64,000 bases of DNA from Arthrobacter sp. MYb23 (GTDB lineage: Bacteria > Actinomycetota > Actinomycetes > Actinomycetales > Micrococcaceae). The stretch covers positions 1-64,000 of the forward strand of contig NZ_PCPR01000017.1 of NCBI RefSeq assembly GCF_002979775.1, read 5' to 3'. Made by a program: the position numbers and the translations under genes. How positions within the stretch are numbered: position 1 is the stretch's first letter; every line of letters begins with the position of its first letter. Shown piece after piece: positions 25,442-33,556 of the stretch. The notes under the pieces are model-generated. The model was not told the DNA's origin and did no database searches. It saw only the letters and a program-made list of their open reading frames with translations.

Positions 25442-26476
25442 ATGCAGCTCACCATTGATCTCACCGGCCGCGACGTCCTTGTCACGGGATCCGAAAAGTC
25501 TGCCCGCCAAGCAGTCCGCCGCTACCAGCGAGCCGGCGCCAAGGTGTACCGGCTCAGCACCCCGGAAGGAGTGCCGGGCGACGGCCAGCTGCCCGAGCGG
25601 CCCTTCCTGGTGGCGGTGGTGGACGACGGCGAGACCGGTTGGCTGCCGCTGGTGGAACGCTGCCGCGAAGCCGGGATTCCCGTTGCGTTTGAGCCTGCAC
25701 CCGGAGCCGAAGGCCATGTGACCCTGGTGGGTGGAGGGCCGGGAGCCCTGGAACTGCTCACCGTGGGTGCCGTGGACGCCCTGCGGGATGCCGACGTCGT
25801 GCTTTATGACCGGCTCGCTCCCTACCAGGAACTTGCCGATCTGACCTCTGCAGAGCTCGTGGACGTTGGAAAGCAGCCCGGGCTCCATAAGGTGACTCAG
25901 CGGGACATCGAGAAGCTCATGGTGGAAGCTGCACTGCTGGGCAAGAACGTGGTCCGGCTCAAGGGCGGCGATCCGTATGTGTTCGGGCGCGGCGGCGAAG
26001 AAGTGGCTGCCTGTGTTGCTGCCGGTGTCCCGGTGAGGGTCATTTCCGGTGTCACCAGTGCCATCTCCGTACCCGCAGCGGCCGGAATCCCCGTGACACA
26101 CCGCGAGGTGAGCCACATGTTCACCGTTGTCTCCGGCCACGCCCCTTTGACGGAGAAGGAACACACCCACCTTGCCGGCCTGGGCGGGACGATCGTGGTC
26201 CTCATGGGCATCGGCACCCTGCCCCAGCTGGCGGCCGGCCTGCGCCGCGCTGGAATGACTGCAGAGATGCCCATGGCCGTGGTGGAACGCGGATACCGCC
26301 CGGGACAGCGCACCACCATCGCTGACCTCGGTACCATCGAAACGGCGGCCACTGGCTGCAGCAACCCGGCCGTACTGGTCATCGGCGAGGTGGTTCGGGT
26401 TGCTGAAGCCAACCGGAACCATGCCGAAGCATCCGCTGAACTGAGCCGACTCGCGGCTTCGCTCCTTGAAGCCTGA
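25442..26476 (+). CDS. Uroporphyrinogen-III C-methyltransferase (siroheme branch) with degenerate N-terminal domain
   Basis: Makes precorrin-2 from uroporphyrinogen III with SAM, the first step to siroheme for NirB. The C-terminal SUMT domain (about residues 93-335) shows VTLVGGGPGALELLTVGA, ADVVLYDRL, VRLKGGDPYVFGRGGEE, GVTSAISVPAAAGIPVTHR and a VVLMGIGTL-like segment. The first ~90 residues (VLVTGSEKSARQAVRRYQRAGAKV) look like the NAD-binding half of CysG-type precorrin-2 dehydrogenase, but the glycine-rich loop is altered and the domain is less than half the usual size. Oxidation and iron insertion therefore probably need other genes. Its nirB neighbour and the 12-bp gap to nnaR make one operon. 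Confidence 0.87.
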   Translation: MQLTIDLTGRDVLVTGSEKSARQAVRRYQRAGAKVYRLSTPEGVPGDGQLPERPFLVAVVDDGETGWLPLVERCREAGIPVAFEPAPGAEGHVTLVGGGPGALELLTVGAVDALRDADVVLYDRLAPYQELADLTSAELVDVGKQPGLHKVTQRDIEKLMVEAALLGKNVVRLKGGDPYVFGRGGEEVAACVAAGVPVRVISGVTSAISVPAAAGIPVTHREVSHMFTVVSGHAPLTEKEHTHLAGLGGTIVVLMGIGTLPQLAAGLRRAGMTAEMPMAVVERGYRPGQRTTIADLGTIETAATGCSNPAVLVIGEVVRVAEANRNHAEASAELSRLAASLLEA

Positions 26477-26488
26477 AGGTAAGAACAC

Positions 26489-27646
26489 ATGACTGTTGCA
26501 CGTGCCATCGAAGTCCCGGACGCTGCTGCCGCGCCGGAAGTTTCCGAAACCGTAGACGCGCCACTGGACGGATTCCGCATTGGCGTCACCTCGCACCGCC
26601 GTTCCCGTGACCTCATCGAGGCACTGGAGCGCCGCGGTGCGAGCGTGTTGCACGCCCCTGCTTTGAAGATCGCCCCGGTGCAGGAGGACATGGTCCTCAT
26701 CGAGGACACCCGCACCATCATCGCGGCCAAACCGGACATCTGCATCGCCACCACGGCGTACGGGATGCGCCGCTGGTGTGAGGCTGCAGACTCTTTCGGC
26801 ATCGGCGAGCAACTCCTGGAGACCCTGTCTGCCTGCCGCATGTTTGTCCGTGGACCCAAAGCCCGTGGTGCTGTGCGGGCGGCCGGTCTTGCCGACGTCG
26901 GAATCAGTAGTGACGAAACCACCGCAACCCTGGTGGACATGCTGCTGGCCGAAGGCGTGCGCGGTAAGACTGTGGCCGTGCAGCTGCACGGGTACACGGA
27001 TGTCCGGCAACTTGAACGGCTCCGCATGTCCGGCGCCACGGTCCTGACCGTCACGCCGTACCGCTGGGTCAAGCCCGACGGCGAAGACAAACTGCCGCGT
27101 CTGATCGAGGCCGTAGTGGGCGGGAACCTCGACGTCTTGACGTTCACCAGCGCACCCGCCGTGGACGCAATGTGGAGCACCGCCCACGAAATGGGCCTGT
27201 ACCGACAGCTCATCGAAGCACTCAAGGGTCCGGTGACGGTTGCCGCTGTTGGACCGGTCACCGCCCAACCCCTGGTGGACGCCGGGCTGAGCCCTCTGAT
27301 CCCGGACCGCTACCGAATGGGTGCCTTGATCCGTTTGGTGACGGAGCACCTGTCCCTGAACCATGTGCGCCGCTTGGAGACCAAGAGCGCCACGATTGAG
27401 CTGCGTGGCCGCTGCCTGCGGATCAACGGCGAGGTGGTGGACCTTGCACCCGCTCCCCTCCTGCTGCTGCGAGCGCTGCTCGGAGCGGGTGGGGCTGTCC
27501 TGTCCAGGGAAGCGCTGTCTGACCTGTTGGACTTGCGCGGTTCCGTGCACGCCCTGGACATGACGGTGAGCCGGCTGCGGTCGTCCCTTCCGGACGGCAA
27601 GCTCGTGGAAACCGTGGTGAAGCGGGGTTACCGGCTGCGGGCCTAA
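26489..27646 (+). CDS. nnaR: NnaR-like regulator: HemD-type domain fused to an OmpR-type winged helix
   Basis: A 385-aa fusion. Residues about 28-275 resemble uroporphyrinogen-III synthase (GFRIGVTSHRRSRDLIEAL; a TTAYGMRRWC segment; LTFTSAPAVDAMW; VAAVGPVTAQPLVDAG). Residues about 285-383 form an OmpR/PhoB-type winged helix (LRINGEVVDLAPAPLLLLRAL; SREALSDLL; ALDMTVSRLRSSL; VVKRGYRLRA). This is the architecture of NnaR, which in Streptomyces coelicolor acts with GlnR at nitrate and nitrite genes; mycobacterial Rv0260c is similar. Being last in the nirB operon, it probably activates nirB and narK. Whether the HemD part still makes uroporphyrinogen III or only senses a tetrapyrrole or nitrite is unknown. 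The start has GAAGGTAAG upstream. Confidence 0.85.
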   Translation: MTVARAIEVPDAAAAPEVSETVDAPLDGFRIGVTSHRRSRDLIEALERRGASVLHAPALKIAPVQEDMVLIEDTRTIIAAKPDICIATTAYGMRRWCEAADSFGIGEQLLETLSACRMFVRGPKARGAVRAAGLADVGISSDETTATLVDMLLAEGVRGKTVAVQLHGYTDVRQLERLRMSGATVLTVTPYRWVKPDGEDKLPRLIEAVVGGNLDVLTFTSAPAVDAMWSTAHEMGLYRQLIEALKGPVTVAAVGPVTAQPLVDAGLSPLIPDRYRMGALIRLVTEHLSLNHVRRLETKSATIELRGRCLRINGEVVDLAPAPLLLLRALLGAGGAVLSREALSDLLDLRGSVHALDMTVSRLRSSLPDGKLVETVVKRGYRLRA

Positions 27647-27674
27647 GTTTCCTGCCACAGTTTTCCCGGGCACG

Positions 27675-28973
27675 CTAGGCCGCCTTCACAAGGGGAAGTT
27701 CGTCCCAGTTGGTGGTGTAGCGGGGGCTGAGCATGTCCCGTTTCATGGACCAGTCCGGGCCGCCCTTAATGCCCGCGTGGCCCAGGCCGATGGAGCCGCG
27801 GCCATACCGCTTGCTGACTTGCTCCAGCAGGGGGCCGATCCCACGCTCCTCGTGTCGGTTCTCGAAGATCTCCAGTGGCTTCTGATTGCCGCTGGGGCGG
27901 AGGTCGGTGACCATGATCCCGGCTTTGGCGTACTTCACGCCTTCCTGGATTTTGGGGACCAATGCATGTGCAGCCTTGGTCAGCAGCACCGGATCCGAGG
28001 TGGGCATGGGCAGTTTGACGTTGACCGTGGGGAACGATTTGTCGTTGGGGTTGTAGACCGATGTCGCGGCAAAGGCAGTCAGCAGTTTGGCCTGAAGACC
28101 GTGCTTGGCCAGCCTGGCGCTGGCCATCTGACCGTAGACGCTGAGCACCTGACGTAACTCTGCGGCCGTCGTGATGGGCGTGGAGAAGGAGCGGGAGAAG
28201 ATCAGTTGGTCCCGCCCGATTCGTTCTTCCTCCATGGGGATGCAGGGCGTGCCTTGCAGTTCCAAGACGGTGCGCATCATGACGATGGAGAATTTGTCCC
28301 GCAACGCCACGGGGTCGGCCCGGATCAGGTCCAGGATCGAGAAGATCCCCATCGCATTCAGGCGTTTCGTGAGCCTGGTGGCCACACCCCAGATCTCGAT
28401 CACGGAGAGCCGCGCCATGAGTGTTTCGCGTTGGGCCTCAGGGATGGAGTCCCAACGGCACACACCGTTGAAGGCAGGATTATGCTTGGCCCACTTATTG
28501 GCCAGCTTGGCGAGAGTCTTGGTGCGCGCGATCCCCACGCACACGGGCACCCCCACATGCCGTTGGCAGGCAACCTTGATGGTGCGCCCCAATTCCAGCA
28601 GGTCATCCGGCTGCCCCTTCACTCCCAGGAACGCCTCATCAATGGAGTACACCTCCTGCCATGCTGAGTACCGGGCCAGGAGCTCCATGACACGGGAGCT
28701 GATGTCTCCATACAGTTCGTAGTTGCTTGAGAGTGCGATGAGCCCCCATTCCTTGGCGCGCGGCGCGAGCTTGAACCACGGCTCCCCCAGCCCGATCCCC
28801 AACTTCTTAGCCTCCGGCGATCTGGTCACAGCGCAGCCGTCGTTGTTGGACAGGACAATCAACGGTTTGCCTTCCAACGCTGGGTTGAAGGCCCGCTCCG
28901 CCGAGGCGTAGAAGCAGTTGATGTCCACGTGGGCGATCTCCTGCATCCGATGCATGAGTGCTGGCTTGGACAT
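27675..28973 (-). CDS. umuC: Translesion DNA polymerase V catalytic subunit (Y family)
   Basis: An error-prone polymerase for lesion bypass in the SOS response. The 432-aa protein has the Y-family catalytic blocks HVDINCFYASAERAF, LSNNDGCAVTRSPEAK, and YSIDEAFLG with the SIDE carboxylates. The helix-hairpin-helix/thumb region (IWGVATRLTKRLNAMGI) and the little-finger domain follow. ATG 28973 (MSKPALMHRM) has AAGGAG four to five bases upstream; an open frame continues to 29090 but would run through the LexA box. A near-consensus LexA box at 29036-29051 lies 63 bases upstream. umuD is not adjacent but 2.7 kb away beyond two membrane-protein genes, an atypical split. Confidence 0.9.
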   Translation of the reverse strand: MSKPALMHRMQEIAHVDINCFYASAERAFNPALEGKPLIVLSNNDGCAVTRSPEAKKLGIGLGEPWFKLAPRAKEWGLIALSSNYELYGDISSRVMELLARYSAWQEVYSIDEAFLGVKGQPDDLLELGRTIKVACQRHVGVPVCVGIARTKTLAKLANKWAKHNPAFNGVCRWDSIPEAQRETLMARLSVIEIWGVATRLTKRLNAMGIFSILDLIRADPVALRDKFSIVMMRTVLELQGTPCIPMEEERIGRDQLIFSRSFSTPITTAAELRQVLSVYGQMASARLAKHGLQAKLLTAFAATSVYNPNDKSFPTVNVKLPMPTSDPVLLTKAAHALVPKIQEGVKYAKAGIMVTDLRPSGNQKPLEIFENRHEERGIGPLLEQVSKRYGRGSIGLGHAGIKGGPDWSMKRDMLSPRYTTNWDELPLVKAA

Positions 28974-29035
28974 TCCACTCCTTGGCTCGGCAATAGCACG
29001 CGTGGCCGGATTCAGGTGCGGGACACGCCGTGCAT

Positions 29036-29051
29036 TCGAACATATATTCGA
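29036..29051. promoter_or_regulatory. LexA (SOS) box of umuC
   Basis: TCGAACATATATTCGA, 15 of 16 bases identical to the actinobacterial/Gram-positive SOS palindrome TCGAACATATGTTCGA. It is located 63-78 bases upstream of the umuC start on the minus strand. Confidence 0.85.
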
Positions 29052-29086
29052 ATACCTCAACTGTACTGCGAGGCCCCGACAAGAAA

Positions 29087-29130
29087 GCATCCCGTCCGCC
29101 GTATGTGGAAAAGTCCGGCGGACGGGATGC
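29087..29130 (-). terminator. Rho-independent terminator of the CNNM gene pair
   Basis: Perfect 15-bp arms (29087-29101 and 29116-29130) with a 14-base loop. Read on the minus strand the stem is followed by TTTCTT. It lies ten bases after the stop of the minus-strand gene at 29141, insulating that operon from umuC. Confidence 0.85.
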
Positions 29131-29140
29131 AGCCACGTGG

Positions 29141-30181
29141 TCAGGCGCTGGTGGCGTCTTGGACTTCGCCGACGAGTTCTTCGATGATGTCTTCGAGGAA
29201 GAGCACGCCGGTGGTGTTGCCGTCGACGTCGAAGACCCGTGCGACGTGTGAACCGGTGCGGCGCATCGTCGCCAACGCGTCTTCGAGGTCGCTGCCGCTG
29301 AAGGCGGAGGCGAGCCGGCGGATACGTTTGGCAGGGACCGGGGTGGTGAATTTCTCCCCGGAGGTCAGGTCCATGACGTCCTTGAGGTGCAGGTAACCGG
29401 AGGGGTCGCCGTCGTCGTTGGTGAGGATGTAGCGGGAGTAGCCGTGTTCGGCGACGGCTGACTGGATGTCTGCCGGGGTCGCTGCGGCAGGCAGCAGCAC
29501 CATCTCTCCGATGGGGACCTCGACGTCGGCGACCTTTTTGGCCGTGAATTCAAAGGCCGCCGTGAGGGCGCCGGTGTTGTCGCTAAGCATCCCGTCCCGG
29601 GTGGACTGCTCCACGATGTTGGCCACTTCATCCAGGGTGTAGGCGCTGGTCGCTTCGTCCTTCGGTTGGACTTTGAACAGGCGGAGGATGGAGTTCGCGA
29701 TCCCGTTCAGGGTCCAGATGACAGGTTTGACGATCTTGGAGACCATCACCAGGGGCGGGGCAAGGATCAGCGCGGCGCGGGTGGGAACGGAGAAGGAGAT
29801 GTTCTTCGGGACCATTTCACCGATGACCACGTGCAGGAAGGTGACCAGCAGCAGCGCCGCGATGAAGGCAATGATGCCGATCGCTTCACCTGAGAGTGAG
29901 GTCAGTCCCAGCGGGATTTCGAGCAAGTGATGGATAGCCGGTTCGGAGACGTTCAGGATCACCAGGGAGCAGACGGTGATACCCAGCTGGCTTGTGGCGA
30001 GCATGAGGGTGGCGTGTTCCATCGCCCAGAGCGTGGTTTTCGCGGCTTTGCTGCCGGCCTCGGCTTTGGGTTCGATCTGGGAGCGGCGGGCTGAGATGAC
30101 GGCGAATTCGGCGCCGACGAAGAAGGCGTTGACGACCAGCAGCACGATGAGCCAGATGATGCCGGGAAGGTATTCACTCAT
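29141..30181 (-). CDS. CNNM/CBS-domain membrane protein, short form (hemolysin family)
   Basis: A 346-aa protein of the CNNM (DUF21) family, linked to Mg2+ or other divalent-cation transport; old annotations say hemolysin. Several hydrophobic segments cover about residues 5-165 (IIWLIVLLVVNAFFVGAEFAV; ATSQLGITVCSLVI; VTFLHVVIGEMVPKNIS). A CBS pair follows (ADVEVPIGEMVLL... GYSRYILTNDDGDPSGYLH; HVARVFDVDGNTTGVLFLED). It ends soon after EELVGEVQDA and lacks the C-terminal CorC_HlyC domain of its neighbour. The start ATG overlaps the stop of the upstream paralogue by 8 bp, with AGGAG seven bases before it, so the two are translated together and probably act as a hetero-oligomer. Confidence 0.85.
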   Translation of the reverse strand: MSEYLPGIIWLIVLLVVNAFFVGAEFAVISARRSQIEPKAEAGSKAAKTTLWAMEHATLMLATSQLGITVCSLVILNVSEPAIHHLLEIPLGLTSLSGEAIGIIAFIAALLLVTFLHVVIGEMVPKNISFSVPTRAALILAPPLVMVSKIVKPVIWTLNGIANSILRLFKVQPKDEATSAYTLDEVANIVEQSTRDGMLSDNTGALTAAFEFTAKKVADVEVPIGEMVLLPAAATPADIQSAVAEHGYSRYILTNDDGDPSGYLHLKDVMDLTSGEKFTTPVPAKRIRRLASAFSGSDLEDALATMRRTGSHVARVFDVDGNTTGVLFLEDIIEELVGEVQDATSA

Positions 30182-31535
30182 GGGTCAGCTCCTGCGTGAG
30201 GTTGTCAACGATCCGGTCGTGGGCGCTCTTGGGAGCTTCCCCGGTTTCGTCAGGGGTGAAGCGGAGGCGTTCCACGTACCTGCCGACGACGCGTTCAACG
30301 CGCAAAGTTCCGCCGCTGACGCTGACCTCGTCGCCAAGTTCGGGGAGGCGGTCCAACTGGTCGGTGATGAAGCCAGCCACCGTGTCGTATTCCTCGCCGT
30401 CAGGGACCACGATTCCTGTCCGGTCGAGCAGCTCATCGGGGCGCAGGGAAGCATCAAAGGTGATGGACCGGCCGGTCCTGACCACGCCCACGCGGGCCCG
30501 GTCGTGTTCGTCTTCGAGTTCGCCGACGATTTCTTCCACCAGATCCTCGAGGGTAACGATCCCGGCGGTTCCGCCGTGTTCGTCCGAGACGATGGCGACC
30601 TGCAGGCCTTGTTTGCGGAGCAGTCCCAGCAAGGTATCGACGCCCATGGATTCGGGGACTCGCAGGGGTTCGATCATGAGAGCCTGTGCCGTGATGGCGC
30701 CGCGGTCCTCAAGGGGAACAGCGAAGGCCTGCTTCACGTGCAGGACGCCCAGGACGTCATCGCGGTCTTCCCCGATCACGGGGAACCGGGAGTAGCCGGT
30801 GGCCGTGGCCAGGGCCAGGATGTCTTCGGCGGTGTGGTCGGCGTTCACTGCTGCCATCCGGACCCGGGGTGTCATGACGTCGGCGGCGGAGTGCTCCGAG
30901 AACCGCAGGGTGCGGTGCAGCAGGACGGCGTGGTCAAGGTCCAGAGAACCCTCCAAGGCTGAGCGGCGGACCAGGGAACTGAGTTCTTCGGCGCTGCGGG
31001 CGCCGGAGAGCTCTTCTTTGGGTTCGATGCCGAAGGAGCGGATGATGCCGTTGGCCGTGTTGTTGAACAGCAGAATCACCGGCTTGAACACTGTGGTGAA
31101 CAAGGCTTGGAAGGGTACGACGACTTTGGCCGTGGACAGGGGAAGGGCTAGGGCGAAGTTTTTCGGGACGAGCTCGCCGATGACCATGGAGAAGATCGTG
31201 GCAAGGAAGATACCGGCCACTGCCCCGATACCGGGAACCACGGCTTCGGGCAGTCCAATTGACAGCAGCGGGCCGCGGAGCATGGAGCTGATGGCCGGCT
31301 CGAAGGTGTAACCGGTGAGCAGGGTGGTCAGCGTGATGCCCAGTTGCGCACCGGAGAGGTGCGTCGAGGTGATCTTGAGGGCCTTGATGGTGGGCCCCAG
31401 GCGCTTCTCACCGCGCGCCTGGCGGGCTTCGAGGTCATTGCGGTCAAGGTTGACCAGCGCGAACTCGGAAGCGACGAAGAATCCGGTACCGACCGTCAGG
31501 ATGAGGCCGATGCCGAGCATGATCCATTCATACAT
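30174..31535 (-). CDS. CNNM/CBS/CorC_HlyC membrane protein, long form (hemolysin family)
   Basis: The first gene of a two-gene operon. The 453-aa protein has the full architecture: membrane CNNM domain (about 1-180; FFVASEFALVNLDRND, HLSGAQLGITLTTLL, FSMVIGELVPKNFALA), a CBS pair (TPRVRMAAVNADHTAEDI; GYSRFPVIGEDRDDVLG; QVAIVSDEHGGTAGIVTLED), then a CorC_HlyC transporter-associated domain (about 350-430; GEEYDTVAGFITDQL, LPELGDEVSV). The family handles Mg2+/Co2+ efflux or Mg2+ homeostasis in other bacteria; the role here is inferred from family only. ATG 31535 is preceded by GAGAGGGG. The 196 bases up to umuD hold the promoter region and no gene. Confidence 0.87.
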   Translation of the reverse strand: MYEWIMLGIGLILTVGTGFFVASEFALVNLDRNDLEARQARGEKRLGPTIKALKITSTHLSGAQLGITLTTLLTGYTFEPAISSMLRGPLLSIGLPEAVVPGIGAVAGIFLATIFSMVIGELVPKNFALALPLSTAKVVVPFQALFTTVFKPVILLFNNTANGIIRSFGIEPKEELSGARSAEELSSLVRRSALEGSLDLDHAVLLHRTLRFSEHSAADVMTPRVRMAAVNADHTAEDILALATATGYSRFPVIGEDRDDVLGVLHVKQAFAVPLEDRGAITAQALMIEPLRVPESMGVDTLLGLLRKQGLQVAIVSDEHGGTAGIVTLEDLVEEIVGELEDEHDRARVGVVRTGRSITFDASLRPDELLDRTGIVVPDGEEYDTVAGFITDQLDRLPELGDEVSVSGGTLRVERVVGRYVERLRFTPDETGEAPKSAHDRIVDNLTQELTHE

Positions 31536-31731
31536 TCGGGCGCCCCTCTCCCGTGGTGGCCGGTGATCCGGTCAGAAGGTGGAGGGGCCTGGGCATATGT
31601 GAAGGAGGGTCATCCATAGTGCACTTAATTCTACGGGGCGTAGGAAGCGCCCTGCGGTGTGTGCGCTGTAGGCGAAAGAGAGAGGCTCAGTGCAACGTTC
31701 AACGCCAAATCCGCCCTGGCGACGCCAGTCA

Positions 31732-32115
31732 CTAGATGTGATGCAGGCACGTTGTGGCCACGCCCCAGATAGTTAGCTCGGACAGCGCAGGCACCCGAAT
31801 GTCCGGATACTTGGGATTGTCCGCCTGCAAGACCACTCCCGACGGCGTGACGCGGAGCCTTTTGATGGTCAACTCACCGTCAAGGACGGCAACGACGACG
31901 GACCCATCCTTAGGCTCCAGCGCCCGGTTAACGATCAACTCATCCCCGTCACTGATCCCGGCGCCCTCCATGGATTGACCGGTCACCCTCACCACGAACG
32001 TGCTGGTGACATCCTTGATCAGGTGCTCATTGAGGTCAATCCGGCCATCAAAATAGTCCTGCGCAGGCGAGGGATACCCTGCCGCCACCGGAAGAGGAGC
32101 CAGCAGTACCGACAT
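31732..32115 (-). CDS. umuD: UmuD-like S24 self-cleaving accessory subunit of polymerase V
   Basis: Partner of UmuC; RecA* triggers self-cleavage to UmuD'. With ATG 32115 the protein has 127 aa: the cleavage site VAA|GYPSPAQDYF (Ala12-Gly13), catalytic Ser48 in VTGQSMEGAGISDGD, and Lys85 in VLDGELTIKRL, as in LexA/UmuD S24 peptidases. An in-frame GTG at 32139 would give eight more residues and an N-terminus closer to the 24 residues of E. coli UmuD; no Shine-Dalgarno decides between them. A LexA box at 32176-32191 lies upstream. The family match is strong although the gene is separated from umuC. Confidence 0.87.
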   Translation of the reverse strand: MSVLLAPLPVAAGYPSPAQDYFDGRIDLNEHLIKDVTSTFVVRVTGQSMEGAGISDGDELIVNRALEPKDGSVVVAVLDGELTIKRLRVTPSGVVLQADNPKYPDIRVPALSELTIWGVATTCLHHI

Positions 32116-32175
32116 CAGGGAAAAGCCCGCATCTATCACGCGGGGCCGACTATCACGCCCACAACACACCTTTAT

Positions 32176-32191
32176 TCGAATATATGTTCGA
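32176..32191. promoter_or_regulatory. LexA (SOS) box of umuD
   Basis: TCGAATATATGTTCGA, one base from the SOS consensus TCGAACATATGTTCGA. It lies 61-76 bases upstream of umuD on the minus strand and about 150 bases upstream of the divergent gene at 32342, so it may influence both. Confidence 0.85.
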
Positions 32192-32341
32192 TAATTTAGT
32201 GTACAGGTCAGGGCGGACATCGCGTAGACTCCCCGTGGGGGAAGGCCAAGCGAGGGCTTCCGGGCAGGAACAAATACAGAACCACCGGCGCCGGCGCTCA
32301 TTGCTGCCGTGGCCGGACTCTGCATCCCGTATTGGAGAGTC

Positions 32342-32773
32342 ATGACCGCCAGGAGCAAGGATCTAGCCGGAGCGCTCAGTGCCGACATCACCCGCATTTT
32401 CAAGAAACGCTACCCGGATGAGTTGGCCCGCGCGCAGTCCGCCCATGCACGCTCCGAGAAATCGGTACTCGCGTTCATGTTCTCCTCGGTGGCCCTCTGG
32501 TTTCTCGGTCCGGCCCTGTACCTGACCGGACTCATCGGCCCGGTCCTCGCCATCATGGTTCCCGGACTGCTGACCCTCGCATTGCTCGCCAGCGTGCTCG
32601 TCGGCATCTTCCGCAACAGGGCTGCATCTCGCCCCATTGTGGAGCAGGCACAGCAACTGGGTTATAAAGTCACCAGCGTGACCAAGAAGGGCGTGACAGT
32701 TGCCGCTCCGAAGGGCGAAATCACGGTGCCAGCGGAGTTCCGCGAGACCCTTCGAGTCACGCGCCAGCGATGA
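32342..32773 (+). CDS. Hypothetical two-helix membrane protein
   Basis: I do not recognise this 143-aa protein. A charged N-terminal part (about 1-40; ITRIFKKRYPDELARAQSAHARSEK) is followed by two close hydrophobic segments (about 42-60 and 65-88; MFSSVALWFLGPALYLTGL, VLAIMVPGLLTLALLASVLVG). A soluble C-terminal tail with RPIVEQAQQLGYKVTSVTKKG and a beta-rich end follows. ATG 32342 has GGAGAG just upstream. It is divergent from umuD across 226 bp that contain the LexA box, so DNA-damage control is possible but unproven. Confidence 0.6.
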   Translation: MTARSKDLAGALSADITRIFKKRYPDELARAQSAHARSEKSVLAFMFSSVALWFLGPALYLTGLIGPVLAIMVPGLLTLALLASVLVGIFRNRAASRPIVEQAQQLGYKVTSVTKKGVTVAAPKGEITVPAEFRETLRVTRQR

Positions 32774-32842
32774 TTGCTGTGCAGGCTTCGCACCCGGCCG
32801 GCTGTAGCCGTCCGTTCTTCAGATCCCGTGGCATCCTGCCTT

Positions 32843-33439
32843 CTAGCGGATCACCCTGTACGTCACGTGCGTGACCAGCCCGGTGCCACTGACGGCGGTG
32901 GGTTCAAGGCGCAGGTTCTCCACGCCGTCGAGCAGGCGCTCGCCACCGCCCAGGATGATGGGCGCTATGTGAAGGCGTAATTCGTCGATCAACCCGGCCG
33001 ACAGGAACTGGCGGGCAGTCGACGCCCCGCCAGCGATTGCGACGTCCTTGGCCCCCGCAGCTGCTTGCGCCTGGGACAAGGCAGCTTCGATGCCGTCATT
33101 GATGAAGTGGAACGTCGTGCCGCCCTGCATTTCCAGAGGCTCACGTACATGGCGGGTGAGCACATACACCGGCGCGCGGTAGGGCGGCTCCTCATCCCAC
33201 CAGCCACGCCAGTCAGCGTCCCAAGGCCCGGGGCCCGGTCCGGCGAACATATTCCGGCCCATGATGAAAGCCCCTGCCGCGAGGATCCCCTCCACTTGGG
33301 CGGCGTTGGCTTCCCGCTCCTCGAACTGCCAGCGGTGCAGGGTTTCGCCCCGCTCCCCCAGAGGCTGCTGCAGGCTTTGATGGGGGCCGGCAACAAATCC
33401 GTCCAGGGAAACTGTCAGATCACATGTGACTTGGCTCAT
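32843..33439 (-). CDS. RibD C-terminal / dihydrofolate reductase-like protein
   Basis: A 198-aa NADPH-dependent reductase-fold protein of the RibD_C family, whose members are common as stand-alone genes of unknown role in actinobacteria. Recognisable parts are VTCDLTVSLDGFVAG at the N-terminus, GAFIMGRNMFAG (cofactor loop), VYVLTRH, DVAIAGGASTARQFLSAGLIDELRLHIAPIILGGGERLL and the C-terminal strand THVTYRVIR. The deaminase half of bifunctional RibD is absent and no riboflavin genes are near, so riboflavin synthesis is unlikely. ATG 33439 has only a weak upstream purine run. It is divergent from the gene at 33557. Confidence 0.8.
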   Translation of the reverse strand: MSQVTCDLTVSLDGFVAGPHQSLQQPLGERGETLHRWQFEEREANAAQVEGILAAGAFIMGRNMFAGPGPGPWDADWRGWWDEEPPYRAPVYVLTRHVREPLEMQGGTTFHFINDGIEAALSQAQAAAGAKDVAIAGGASTARQFLSAGLIDELRLHIAPIILGGGERLLDGVENLRLEPTAVSGTGLVTHVTYRVIR

Positions 33440-33556
33440 GCGCTCATCATGCCACCGCCGCCCCGGCGGCACGCTGAGACTCTGGAAAAAGGCCACAGCA
33501 GGGCGGACACTGTGGCTATGTCTTCGGGCACCTGCCCGGACCTTCAGGAGGATCCC

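Noticed and set aside
23363..27673. A very long open frame on the minus strand antisense to nirB, the methyltransferase and nnaR
   Set aside because: It is an artefact of high third-position GC: the product is rich in His, Gly, Gln and Arg without family motifs, while the plus strand has three clear genes with catalytic residues.
28974..29090. Upstream extension of umuC to 29090
   Set aside because: It would begin upstream of the LexA box and translate through it; ATG 28973 has a good ribosome binding site and matches the Y-family N-terminus.
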